Source: Zygnema cylindricum
Taxonomy: Eukaryota; Streptophyta; Zygnematophyceae; Zygnematales; Zygnemataceae
NCBI GenBank assembly: GCA_037447655.1
Contig: JBBHKE010003160.1
Coordinates: 1 to 62,000 of the forward strand
Length of the DNA stretch: 62,000 bases
Reading direction: 5' to 3'
The notes beneath the pieces were generated by a model. It worked only from the letters and a program-made list of their open reading frames with translations. It was not told the DNA's origin and made no database searches. Within the stretch, counting starts at the first letter, position 1, and each line of letters begins with the position of its first letter. Both the position numbers and the translations under genes were made by a program. This document shows positions 34,989-45,900 of this stretch, piece after piece.

Positions 34989-35939
34989 TGGTACACAGAA
35001 TGTCCAGCTTATGTGAAGCCTCTAGGATAGTATATGCACTTTTGACTTTGACAATGAATACGTCCCACCCTGGGACACAAAATCTCTCACCAACTACACC
35101 CCTGTGTAGCCTGGACTCCCGTGAGTCCGCAGCAAAAAGAAATCACTAAATTTGCTCACCTGAGCATTAAGTTATGGCTGACCAAAGTTGGTCCATAAAT
35201 ACAAGTGCACTCTGGGAGAGAGGCTGGAAAACCAAAAATATTCTAAGTCTTAAGCTACCTCTCTAAGCCTACTACTAAGGTACTTGGACCAATCATAAGA
35301 CTGTAAAGTACAAGAAGGTACAGGTACCGCTGTACTTCTTGTACGGCCATAGTACAGCATGGCCGTTCCGTTGACGCGTGTCATTTTCGGAGCCGTAGTT
35401 GCTCCTCCCGTGATATCCGCTGTTCAACCATATGTTGCCACGTGTCATCCACCGACATCTGGTCCGCAAACCACCAAATGGCTATTTCGGTATTCCGGCT
35501 CCACTGTGAGCCGTTCGATGAGATCTAGACATTTGATTTCGTCCGTCGAAATTAAATGTTAATTCGTATATTTCGTGTGGTCCCGATTTCGTGCGGACCG
35601 GTATGTTTCCATGCATAAATCGTCCCGTAATTAGTTAAATGAAATGTCCGGCGCGGTATAGCTTTAAATAAATATCGCGCTATATGTATGTATCGATTTC
35701 TTCAAGACTTACTGGATAAGGTGCACGGTTGGTCCGTACGGTGATCATCCAGAGGTCACTGTATCAAGTCCCACAAAGAGCAGTATATATTTTGCAAAAA
35801 AACTGTCCTGAATGATCTGCTTGTCTCCTTTAGCTGCAGCAGGTAGCCATGGCTGTATGCAGGTCCTCAGTGACTACGACAAGTATGAGGGTTACAGTAA
35901 GTCCACAAGAAAGACTACAAAATACATCTCTTTTCAACA
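34969..35939 (-). repeat. Element E right LTR (5' LTR), 971 bp
   Basis: Partner of 30,054-31,022. The gag initiator ATG pair (34,983-34,988 on the minus strand) lies within it. Its last part (from 35,843) is included in a 338-bp tandem duplication. Confidence 0.9.
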
Positions 35940-36520
35940 ATTTACTCCAACTCCTCTCAGAGGTCGACATTCAAGTGGATGAAACTAGTCATGACGAAGA
36001 ATTAGAGGAAACTGTGATTTTGAGGCACTTTATAGAGAGGTGGTTTAATTAGGAAGGTGATAAAATGGATATTGAGCGTTTACAAAAAAAATTAATTATG
36101 GTGTGGATTTATTTGCCTTTTTTTGTTGTTTTTTTTTTATAGGTTGATATTTTTTCTTTTCTTTGACTGCAGTATGTAGTATAGCCATGGCTGTATGCAG
36201 GTCCTCAGTGACTACGACAAGTATGAGGGTTACAGTAAGTCCACAAGAAAGACTACAAAATACATCTCTTTTCAACAATTTACTCCAACTCCTCTCAGAG
36301 GTCGACATTCAAGTGGATGAAACTAGTCATGACGAAGAATTAGAGGAAACTGTGATTTTGAGGCACTTTATAGAGAGGTGGTTTAATTAGGAAGGTGATA
36401 AAATGGATATTGAGCGTTTACAAAAAAAATTAATTATGGTGTGGATTTATTTGCCTTTTTTTGTTGTTTTTTTTTTATAGGTTGATATTTTTTCTTTTCT
36501 TTGACTGCAGTATGTAGTAT
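35843..36520. repeat. 338-bp tandem duplication across the LTR-pogo junction
   Basis: The sequence from about 35,845 (AGCCATGGCTGTATGCAGG) to 36,182 is repeated without visible change from 36,183 to about 36,520. Each copy holds the last 95 bases of the LTR of element E, the ATTTA target site and about 240 bases of the pogo-like end. The duplication therefore occurred after element E inserted. The breakpoints share only TA or TAGCC. Confidence 0.9.
35945..36051 (+). pseudogene. End of the pogo-like transposase frame
   Basis: On the far side of element E an open frame reads 'LLQLLSEVDIQVDETSHDEE', then 'TVILRHFIERWFN' and TAG. It continues the host transposon sequence broken at 30,053, but in a different frame from 'CHLLRLAHG' on the left, so either a frameshift lies near the junction or the upstream frame is the other one. 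A second copy lies in the tandem duplication at 36,283-36,389. Confidence 0.5.
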
Positions 36521-36681
36521 ACATTGTATTTTTTTCTTTGACATTGAATATTATATATCCCTCTTTGTTTGTTTGTTTTCACATTTTGTCTGCGCAAGTT
36601 GAATGGCCAAAACAATGGATGAAATGTATTTGTAGTGATGGTGTAAAAACGCATCCTAAATTGGAGTATCATGCTGCCTTT

Positions 36682-37135
36682 CAGCGACGACACATTGTCG
36701 TCGCCGATTGGCCGAATATAAAATATACCATTCAGCGACGACATAACATCGTCGCTGGATGGCAGAAGTTATAGAATGGCATAAAGATAACAAGGGTATG
36801 AGCATGAGAACTATAAACTAGAGAGACTACGTGAGAGGAAGGGACAGAAAAATAAATAAAGAATGGGATAGTAAAAGATAGGAAAAGAGAGAACGAAAAG
36901 GATGGATTTTGAGGATGTTAAAAAAAAAAAAAAAAAAAAAAATCAAGTTGGAGAATATGAGGACTAGAGGGAAGGATAGTGTTGTTAAGTTCAATATTAA
37001 CAGAGATGGAAAATAAGAGAAAAATAACCATGGGATGGAGAAATGGGTTTCGACTCCTTGTGTTGACACAGTGTCGGTGCTGAATGGTGAAAAATTAAAA
37101 TTGCCATTTAGCGACGATACAGTATCGTCGTTGAG
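36682..37135. repeat. Right hairpin array
   Basis: Palindromes like those at 27,274-27,465: CAGCGACGACACATTGTCG at 36,682, CAGCGACGACATAACATCG at 36,733 and TAGCGACGATACAGTATCG at 37,109, plus a weaker one near 37,064-37,085. Each is a stem of about 9-11 bp with a 4-8 base loop. They lie beyond the end of the pogo-like coding region, on the opposite side from the first array. Confidence 0.75.
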
Positions 37136-39199
37136 TACAATAAGGGAGAGAGAGGCAGACAAAATAAAAAATGAGATCGACTAAGATAAAATAAAAACTA
37201 AAATTAAAATAGGGTGACAAAAACAAAAATAGAGAGAGAGAGAGAGAAAACAATCAAATGTGCGACAAGCAAAATACTTAACAATGCCCACACACTTCCT
37301 CACATGTATCGCTTAACATTTACAAAACATGGATAAATAAAATAAGAGCAACCGTGATTGCAACAACATCAAAATGAATTACAATTATAAAAATATTACA
37401 ATAACACACTTAGAAATAAATTCAATCTTTTTCACCTAGGAATCACAAAGTGGTTCACCGCAAAAAAACTACGATATGTACAACCAAATTACTAATTTTA
37501 AACGTAAACAAAATTTTCGTCTACATGAACAAAAAGTACATCGCCCATAAAAATTCTCCTTTGTAGCAGATGATAATCTATTAACCTTCTCTATGTACAA
37601 CTTTTTAGAGTCCTAATATTAAATGGAGTAAAACTGATGACGTCCCCAATCCATCCGGTGTTCCGCCATGACGTCGACTCTTTGAATGAAATCCCAGTAT
37701 ATCAAGAAAAATAATGGAGGCGAACGAAAGCGAGTTTAGGTGAAAATGGAGAGGAGAAAAGGGAATGTAAGATTTAGTGGGGAATGGAGGAAGATAGATC
37801 TGGAAGATCGTGGGGAAAATCGAAAGAGCGAAATCAGAATAAATCTTGGAAATCCGCATGGCGTCAGAATCCGTCAATCGAAAATCATCGTCAATCGATC
37901 ATCCAGCAGATCTTTGCGAAGAATCATCGGATCGGGAAATCAGGCTGGCATCCCATCGGCGCGCTGCAGATTCAATTTCAAATCATCGCGAAAACATATC
38001 AGACAAAATCGATCCATCCATCAATGAGAGGAATCAATTCAAAAAGTCAGCATATCAAGATCGAGAATCGAACAAAATCTTTTTGGAGAGAAAAGGAGAA
38101 GGAGAGGGAAAGGGAGACGGTAAGGGAGAGGGAGAAGGGAGAGAAAGGGAGAAGGAATGGAGATACATTGAGAGGGAGAGAGAGAGGTAAAGAGAGAAGA
38201 CATAAAGGAGAGGGAGCACATATTAGAAAACCCTCAAAAATAAAAGATGGAGATCAACATAAGTAGATTCGGGAGAAAATGAAGTGTGAAAGAGGGGCGG
38301 AGGCAATTTAGAGGGAAACGGAGGGACGCGACATATGTAGAGGGAGAAGGAGCCGCCACATGCGACTTTGAATCCATGATTCGCCTGCTTCCTCATGAAA
38401 CGAAAGAGATGAAACGAAGGAGATCTGTCTGTTTGCCAAATTGACGGCGCAACGTCAGATCCCTAATATATATATATATATATTGGATGGAGGTGATTTG
38501 TCCAAAAATGGATCCATTTTTTTTCTGTGGATAGTCCGCATTTGGCGTTAATTCAACCCAAATATCACCAACGGCAAATGCTGTATTTTTATTCTATTTA
38601 TTTTAACCCATTAATTATAATCTGTGGTCCATTGTCACTTCGACCCCTTATTAACGTATACATTAATTATAATTCATGGTGAAATCACATCTAAACACCA
38701 TATTAGAATAAACATTTACGGTAAATACGTTCGTTTGCACCAAAATAGGGTGAATATTGACGCTAATTGGACAAAATACATGTTATAGTGTTTATATAAA
38801 CTGAACACGAAAAAATCACATAAAGTAAGAGTACATAGTTTCAAGACGTTGTATGTGGGCGCGTAAATACACAGAGTTCACATCTTTAACTATAAGATCA
38901 TGACTTCCCACATGCGAACATATCTTATGTTCACACTGCAAAAGAGGCGATTGTAGGAGATCGTGTGCGAACGTGGTTTTTGGCAACAAGGTTTATCCCA
39001 TTTTTTTAGCGCACGTTCATATGCATGCGCGTATAACTTATAATTTACTTTTTAGAATTTAAACTAAAAAGGTACATTGATGTACGGTCTGGCATCAACC
39101 GTACACCACACTAATTATATATTAGTGTACTTTTGGTCTTTACGCTATTTTGTACGGTACCTCAATTAAGTGGAAAAGAAAAAATAAAATCATGTATAC
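37136..39199. other. Intergenic, GA-rich, no gene recognised
   Basis: 37.2-37.6 kb is AT-rich. 37.74-38.25 kb has a purine-biased open frame whose translation is low-complexity (Arg, Glu, Lys), coming from the (GAGAGG)n tract at about 38,090-38,200. A short (TA)n tract sits at about 38,467-38,483. Nothing here matches a protein family. Confidence 0.5.
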
Positions 39200-39419
39200 T
39201 ACACCGCCAATCGTTATTAGCGTGTACGCTTTTTTAGCGTATACGAATAATTAGCGTGGTTTACGCTAATTGGGAATTTGAATATTTTCGAAGAAATCGT
39301 CTATTCTAATTAGGAATTAGGGTTTATTTAAATAGTGTGGATAATTATATTTGAGAATAAAATAAAAAAAAAACGGGACGGAATTAACGTACACAACGCT
39401 AATAACGATTGGCGGTGTA
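39200..39419. mobile_element. Small MITE, about 220 bp, TA-flanked
   Basis: Perfect terminal inverted repeats of 24 bases starting TACACCGCCAATCG, at 39,200-39,223 and in reverse at 39,396-39,419. If the outermost TA on each side is counted as the target duplication, the repeat itself starts CACCGCC, which fits a Tc1/mariner-type (Stowaway-like) MITE. The interior is AT-rich and non-coding. It lies about 0.6 kb upstream of the haspin gene. Confidence 0.75.
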
Positions 39420-39852
39420 TTAAAAAATTTAAAATTTAAGAACCCAAATTAGTGACTTTGACTTTTTTCAGCATAGATGTCCTATGCGCATAAAACGCAC
39501 GGAGTAAAGTAACGAATACGACATGCATCAAACGATTTTGAGAGGTTAATAAAAATCGTACCTTACTGTGATCCGTACATTCTTCGTACATTTCCGTATA
39601 GCCCTATAATCGATATATCGAAAAGCTCAATATCTCGAAATTTGCCGATGCTTCAGATGGTCGATATATCGATATCGAATTTATCGCGATGGTAGTATTC
39701 CCGATACACAACACTGTTAATGATATCTCAGGGCTAAATGACGATTCATGGTTTACCGTACACATCAGATTCAAAATTCAAACTGTGAGAACAGTGGAAA
39801 CCTGCCAACGGTTCTACCAGGAAATGTGCACTGCAATTACTGCCGGAAAGCA

Positions 39853-39938
39853 CGAGCTTGGTTGTAACACGTTCTTGACAACCCTAAGTTAGTCTCGAGC
39901 TTGGTTGTAACACGTTCTTGACAACCCTAAGTTAGTCT
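39853..39938. repeat. 43-bp tandem duplication
   Basis: The 43 bases starting CGAGCTTGGTTGTAACACG at 39,853 are repeated exactly at 39,896-39,938, just before the first recognisable coding exon of the haspin gene. It may lie in the 5' UTR or the first intron. Confidence 0.9.
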
Positions 39939-39998
39939 CTTGTACAATTGCATCACTCATGTTCTTATTTTTTTTTAGCTATGGCATGGAAATCTTAG

Positions 39999-42900
39999 AC
40001 GACGTATAAGGAAAATCTATATGGAATAAATAGACCATTGTCAGCTGGCTTTTCGGATGTTGATTGCTTGAGAGAAAGATATCAATATTGTAGTAAAAGG
40101 ATGTCGAATTCCTTCACGGGGCCAAGAGAGGGCGCTAAAGACGATTCTCGATCATCCTCAGTAGTTTGTCAATCTAACCATATGAACGTTCTCCAATCCA
40201 TAGACGACAATGTCAGAGAACACGGCAACTATTCCGGATTTGTTGGAGCAAACTCATATCACGAGCCGGCTGAGACTTCAGAAGCTAGAGAAAACCAAGA
40301 TAAAATGTCAAAGTCGCTGCCAAATGATACTGTTTCTGTCTATCAAAGAAAGAGAAGAAATAAGTCAAAGCTGTCAACACATGCGAGTAACCCAGGAGTG
40401 GTTGTCGAGGCTGCCATTAACATCCCCGCAGCGTCTCAATGGTACGGAAATGATTCTGTGAGAGGCTACTTAACGTTGCAGCTGGCTGCTTTTGCTCTGA
40501 GTTTGAAACCCAGTGTGGCTATTTGCATGCATCTGTTACTCCTCCAGATTACGGAAACAGTATATTTGAAGTTCCTGACATCTAATTCATCTTGCAGGGG
40601 CAAAGCTGTGCACAAGGACGCCAGGCGTTCGAGCTGGGTAGGTCGTTCCTTGTCATCAAGGTACAGCTTTGTTTTTCAATTTTCAATTTTGAAAACTTCA
40701 GTCTTTGCGTTCAGAAGGCAACAACTTGAAAGCAATGGATTGACCACTGGATGAAAATAAAATTATTGTTGTTCTTGAGATAGTCAGAAATGAGCAAGTT
40801 TAGCAGCAATTGCACCAAATGCTGTTGTATCCTTCTGGCAGGGGAAGGCGCATGAGTTTTCTGCTTGATCTTTTTAATTTCAAGAAAGAACATAACTTGG
40901 AGGAATCAGACTGCGACTGGGAACCACTGGCTGCAAAATCGGGAGATAATCTCCTTGAAATTCAACAAATAAGTAAAAACTGCAAAGTGAGTTAGCTGCC
41001 TGCTTCATACTTCCAGATCACCAGATGTAATTTCTCAGTGTACGCCATACATATTTTTTTAGGGAAAACGTTTGTAGGTTTGCATTTCTCAGGGAGGAAT
41101 CTGTCAGTCACTGTTTATGAGTTTGAAGCTTTTACCCTAGCACGCTTGCTTTATTTTTTGCAATACTGGAAGGATTTTACATTCAAATCGACTGTGCTGG
41201 GTTTGGAACAACCCAAACCAGTCTAGAGTGAATTACTGTTCTGCATTGTGTCACTTTTTATCACAATGTCTAAATGATACCCGCCTGTCAAATTTTGCAG
41301 AAGGGAAAACCGCGTTTTAAAAACAAGCCAAATTTACCAGTAGAGTTTGTCCTCCAGCAACAACAATTTTTTGCTGACATTGATTCGTTTGAACTGGAGG
41401 AAGAGAGTCCTCAGCAGAACAGGCCTGAAAAATTTGACACGTATACGGCTTCCGACCATCAAGAAAATTTCCTGGAAACATCGACATCATATAAGGATCC
41501 TGTTGCTTTCCATTTGGAATCTGTTCTTGAGGAAGTAGAAAAGGTGAACCAGCCTTCTCTATCACCGGCGTCCTCTATGAATCCATCTATTACACCGTCG
41601 ACTACAGTGAACTCAGTGGAGGGAGAAAAACATCGACTGAGATCTCCAACGAGTTCATACATAAATCCAGAAATAAATTTACTTAAGAGTGGTGGAAACC
41701 TCGAGGTAGCACATCATGCACAGAGAATAATGTCAACTTCTCAGTACAATGGTCTGCGTCCTCAAAGGGAACGGCGAATTTCTCTGCAAGAAGCTCATTT
41801 GAATACGAAGACAACCTTGGACCAGGGAATTTGGGATGGACCCAGCAATGTTGTCGCAATAGACTCTGACTTCACGACGTTGCATTCATCACGATTAATT
41901 TGTAAACATGTTCACTCGACGATTGACGTTGCAGTTTCAGAGATCACAACCAAACTGGAGAGGCTTAATCCGCAGGCAGATAAGCGCGTTGATCAAAAAC
42001 TTGGACCTCTCATATGCCAATCAAACTGTGCCTCTCGACCAAGAAACATAGATGATTGTCAAGAATTCCTTTCCGCCCCTCGAAGTTCAACACAGTGTAG
42101 GCCATCACACCATGAAGCAAGTGAAGCAGGGGATCATCCAGCGGGTATTTTGAATGAGCTTGCTAACGAGCCTTCAGCTGTCCATTTTTCACATGAGAGT
42201 GCTGGAGATTCAAGAGCGGCCCATATCATCTCCCACTATGGGAGGAGAAAGTCAACCTCCCAGTATGAAGGTCAGGATCCTCAAATTGACCGACGGTTTT
42301 CTTTGCAGAATCACTTTCCTGAAAAAATGCAAACCATGAGCCATACTTCCAGTCTGATCGGCAGTAACAAATTAGAGTTTGCCAGGATAATCCCTGAAGT
42401 TTGCAAGCGTAGGTTTGTCCTCAAGGAAGATCACTTGCAAACTCCAAAATTGTTCTTCGATAAACATGTGGACACGACAATTGCAGTTCCAGAAGTAGGC
42501 ATTACAGCAGAAAGGGAGGATTTACATTCTCATTTAGACGAGGACCTTCATCAAGGTTACTCGACTCCCAACGGTCGATCAGACGATTCTCTGGAAATGC
42601 AGGTTCCAATTAAACCTCTGAATGCTATTCCTACATTTGAGAATCTGCTACGCGAATGTAACCAGGAGGCTCCTGTCAGCCTTGGAGATGCACTGTCCAA
42701 ATTCTGGTATTCAATCCAGTTCCTGCCTGCTTCAGTGTTCTCATTATTTCCTGCATATTATACTTGTGTCTCACAAAACTTGCTTACCTGTGTATAAACT
42801 TGACTAACTATTACTCTTTAGACCATGGTGGACATAGGTCAGTCCATCAGATGGCTATCCTGTCTTAGTGGCTGATTGGCACAAGGTGTAATTAGACACA

Positions 42901-45900
42901 GACTTACCATACCTTCCATGTTCTTTGGTGACAGCAATCTGAGCCAAGTCAAAAAGCTTGGTGAAGGGACATACGGAGAGGCTTTTCAAGGCGACAAATT
43001 TTGTTTTAAAATTGTTCCCATGGATGGTGATATTTTAGTGAATGGAGAGCATCAAAAGGTAAAAGACTCTAATTTAAAGCTTGATGACAAGTAGACAACT
43101 TCTTTCTTTTGCAATATTATAGAAAGTAGCAATGTCTTTTGGCCCTTCTGATTCTTAACGTGCTTCATGTTTAAAACACAATAAGTAAGGTCAATCGAAC
43201 CATTCTGTCTAATTTATCCTGTTTGTTTGAACACACCTTGATGGAAACAATGGTCGCAGAAGATAAAATACCATATTTTTGCTGCCGCTGGTGCCTCAAC
43301 TTTCTTGGAAGTTGAGGAAGAAAATTTATGGGATAAATATATGAGAGAGAGGTGGACAAAATTAGGCAAGTTGTAAGGTATTCGGAAACGCCAAAGGCTG
43401 AAGTTCTTTCATTCAAGTATCCCTACTACCTTAACATCAATTGAGGTGGTTGCTCGCTTGTCTCGACGCTTGCAAAAGTGCTATCCAAAAAGCTTGTCAT
43501 TTTGGATAAAAGTAATGGACTCATTGCTGCTTGAATCTTCTTCTTGCTGTTTGTTTAAGTTAGTTGTTCCTGATTTCTCCATTTTATTCTTGATGCACCA
43601 GCATCCTCGTGTGCCTCATCCATCATCTTTATTTTCAATGCTGGTGATTGTTGTTTTTTAACCTCAAACATATGTTATGCCATTAAAGTTCCATAATCAC
43701 TTTCAAAAAACAAATGTTTTCCATCGTTTTGTTCAAGGATCCCATTTATATTTTATGCCCAACTACGAAACACGATTAAGCTCATCTGGTGGCTTCATTT
43801 ATCACTTGAACTCCAGAATTTGGTGGATATCTCATATTCAATGTCCTAGCCTTTGCAGTCAAGGTGGAAAAATGCACATAGATCTGCATAGAATTTCTGG
43901 TATAGCACTTCCATTTAGAACCGCTGGACATATTTTGGCTTTTACAATGTGACCCCCTGTAGTAAAATCTGAAAAAAAATTGGCAAAATGTGACATGCAG
44001 ACAACGGATGAAATGCTCAGCGAGGTATTGGTGACAAAGGCAGTTAGCCAGCTTCGTGAAGAGGGTGCTGCAAATGTCTGTTACAACTTCATTGAAACAA
44101 AAGGGTAAGGCATCTCCCTATTCACATCATGAGGAATTTGAAGTCCACGTGCAGGATGTGGGCAAAACTTTTCTCTTAAAAAACTTGTTTTCATGCTTTC
44201 CAAGGCAAGTACAGGTCTAATAGGGTAAGTGAATCTGACGAAAATACTGGCCATCGTTTTACCTCAGTTTTTGCGATGCACAGACACTGGCATTGCTAGA
44301 GATATCGGCGTTACTCTTATTTTTTTTTGCTTTGTTGTTTTTTACAAAGCTGTTACCTAGCTTGGGTTCATTTTCGATTTTTCGCGCTATTGGTATTTTA
44401 GCAATTATTTCACATTAAAAAGGTTAGAAACCTATGTCAAATATTAAGGATTTGATGCTACGCAGGATTCAATACGGTTGTACATCATGCTGTTTATGTA
44501 AAAAAACGACAAAGCACTTTCAGCTTTGCCGTTCTTTTTGTGTTTTATCAATTTTCAAACAAGCGAAGTACATTCATATTTCGTACTCGATTGGAAGTCA
44601 ACTCCACAATATTTGTCATATGCAATTACCCTGTAAGGTTTTGCAATGCTCCACAATTCACAAGTTAAATTTGATGAATGAAATCAAACTTTATTTACCA
44701 GCTCTTCTATTGGTGTCACCTTAGGCTAAAAAATGGCCGAATTTCCATGGGTTTCTGCCCTGCGAGATCTTTCTCTGATATCTCTTACTGTTGTTGATCG
44801 AGTTTATATCCACATCCTGCTCAGATTTTTTAAAGCCTCCTGTTTCTGGCAAATCTAATACTTGATGTGGCAGATGTTAGCGTGCATGGCTCATCTTTCC
44901 CCCTTCCCTCACATAGAGACTGTTGTTCGTAAACCTGAATCATTAACTGCTCCGCAAATGCCTTATGTGTGTGGATCCCCAACCGTAGCAGCTAGGTTTT
45001 CTGGCTTTCTGGGCAATTGCAAAAGTATCCTGGAAATTTGCGCTGACCTTCTTGAATGCGTCCATTTTAGCTTTCATTTTCTCCTTGCCTGTTGTGCATT
45101 CTTATATCTTATCAAAAGGTTAACTTTTGCGGTGGTTGGATGTTGTCATTATGGGAGCAGAGTTTGGGTTTGCAAAGGGCAATATGAACCTTGGCTGATT
45201 AAGGCTTGGGAGGATTGGGACAAGGAAAACAAATCAGAAAATGACCACCCAAAACTTTTCTTGCAAGACCAGGTATGAACACTAAGTTTAAAGTGTTTTT
45301 GCGATGAATGTTGTATCAGTATTAAGTGGTCCATTACCTACTATCATATGTACGCTTTCAGCTTTCTTACTTGAAGAAAAAAACGTATTTCTAGATTTTA
45401 TTATGTACGAACTTGGTCCTTAAACCACGTTTGCCATGTCTTTTATGTTTTCTAATTCACCAGCCATGTACATCATCTTGAGTGACATGAGAAACAGTTC
45501 ACACGTAAACAGTTGTCTCCTTAGCTTTTATTTAACATTAACCTTCCTACACATCCATGCTACCTTGAAGATGTTAAACCCAATTTATTTGTGAAAATAC
45601 ATTTGGCCCTTGACGAGTGACAGCCTAAGAACTTTGTCGTTTCACATTTGTAAATGCAACTTTAGAAACGGCTCAACCATGCTTTGCTGAGTAATGCACT
45701 TTTTAAAGTGAGTTACAGCTCTGCAAAGCTTTTGCCTGACCTTGCATCAACTCTCCTTTCTTTGAACACCTGAGCTTCTATTCCTGTCTTACTTTAATCA
45801 AAAGCAGCTTTCAGTCCGACTCAGTGACAGATTTTTGGATGTTTTTGCAGCTCTATACTGTTTTTGTTTTGTCTAATGGAGGAAAAGACTTGGAGCATTA

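Larger units (their letters stand above)
30054..35939 (-). mobile_element. Copia element E, complete with LTRs, 5,886 bp
   Basis: Minus-strand Ty1/copia element with LTRs of 969 bp (30,054-31,022) and 971 bp (34,969-35,939), a 5-bp target duplication (ATTTA), a half-tRNA primer site at 34,957-34,968 and a polypurine tract at about 31,023-31,042. The LTRs differ by only a few percent by eye. Despite its young look, the polyprotein lacks the RT active site, so it was probably copied with proteins from a relative. Confidence 0.92.

Noticed and set aside
36163-36390. Small gene starting MTAVCSIAMAVCRSS
   Set aside because: It is the second copy of a 338-bp tandem duplication made of LTR end and transposon sequence.
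37784-38266. Open frame of 160 codons, Arg/Glu/Lys-rich
   Set aside because: Low-complexity GA tract with no conserved motif; three overlapping frames are equally open.
40389-40754. Continuation of the first haspin frame to 40,754
   Set aside because: The translation after about 40,460 becomes hydrophobic without similarity, whereas splicing to 40,598-40,637 and 40,842 keeps phase with the rest; the exact donor (near 40,385) stays uncertain.
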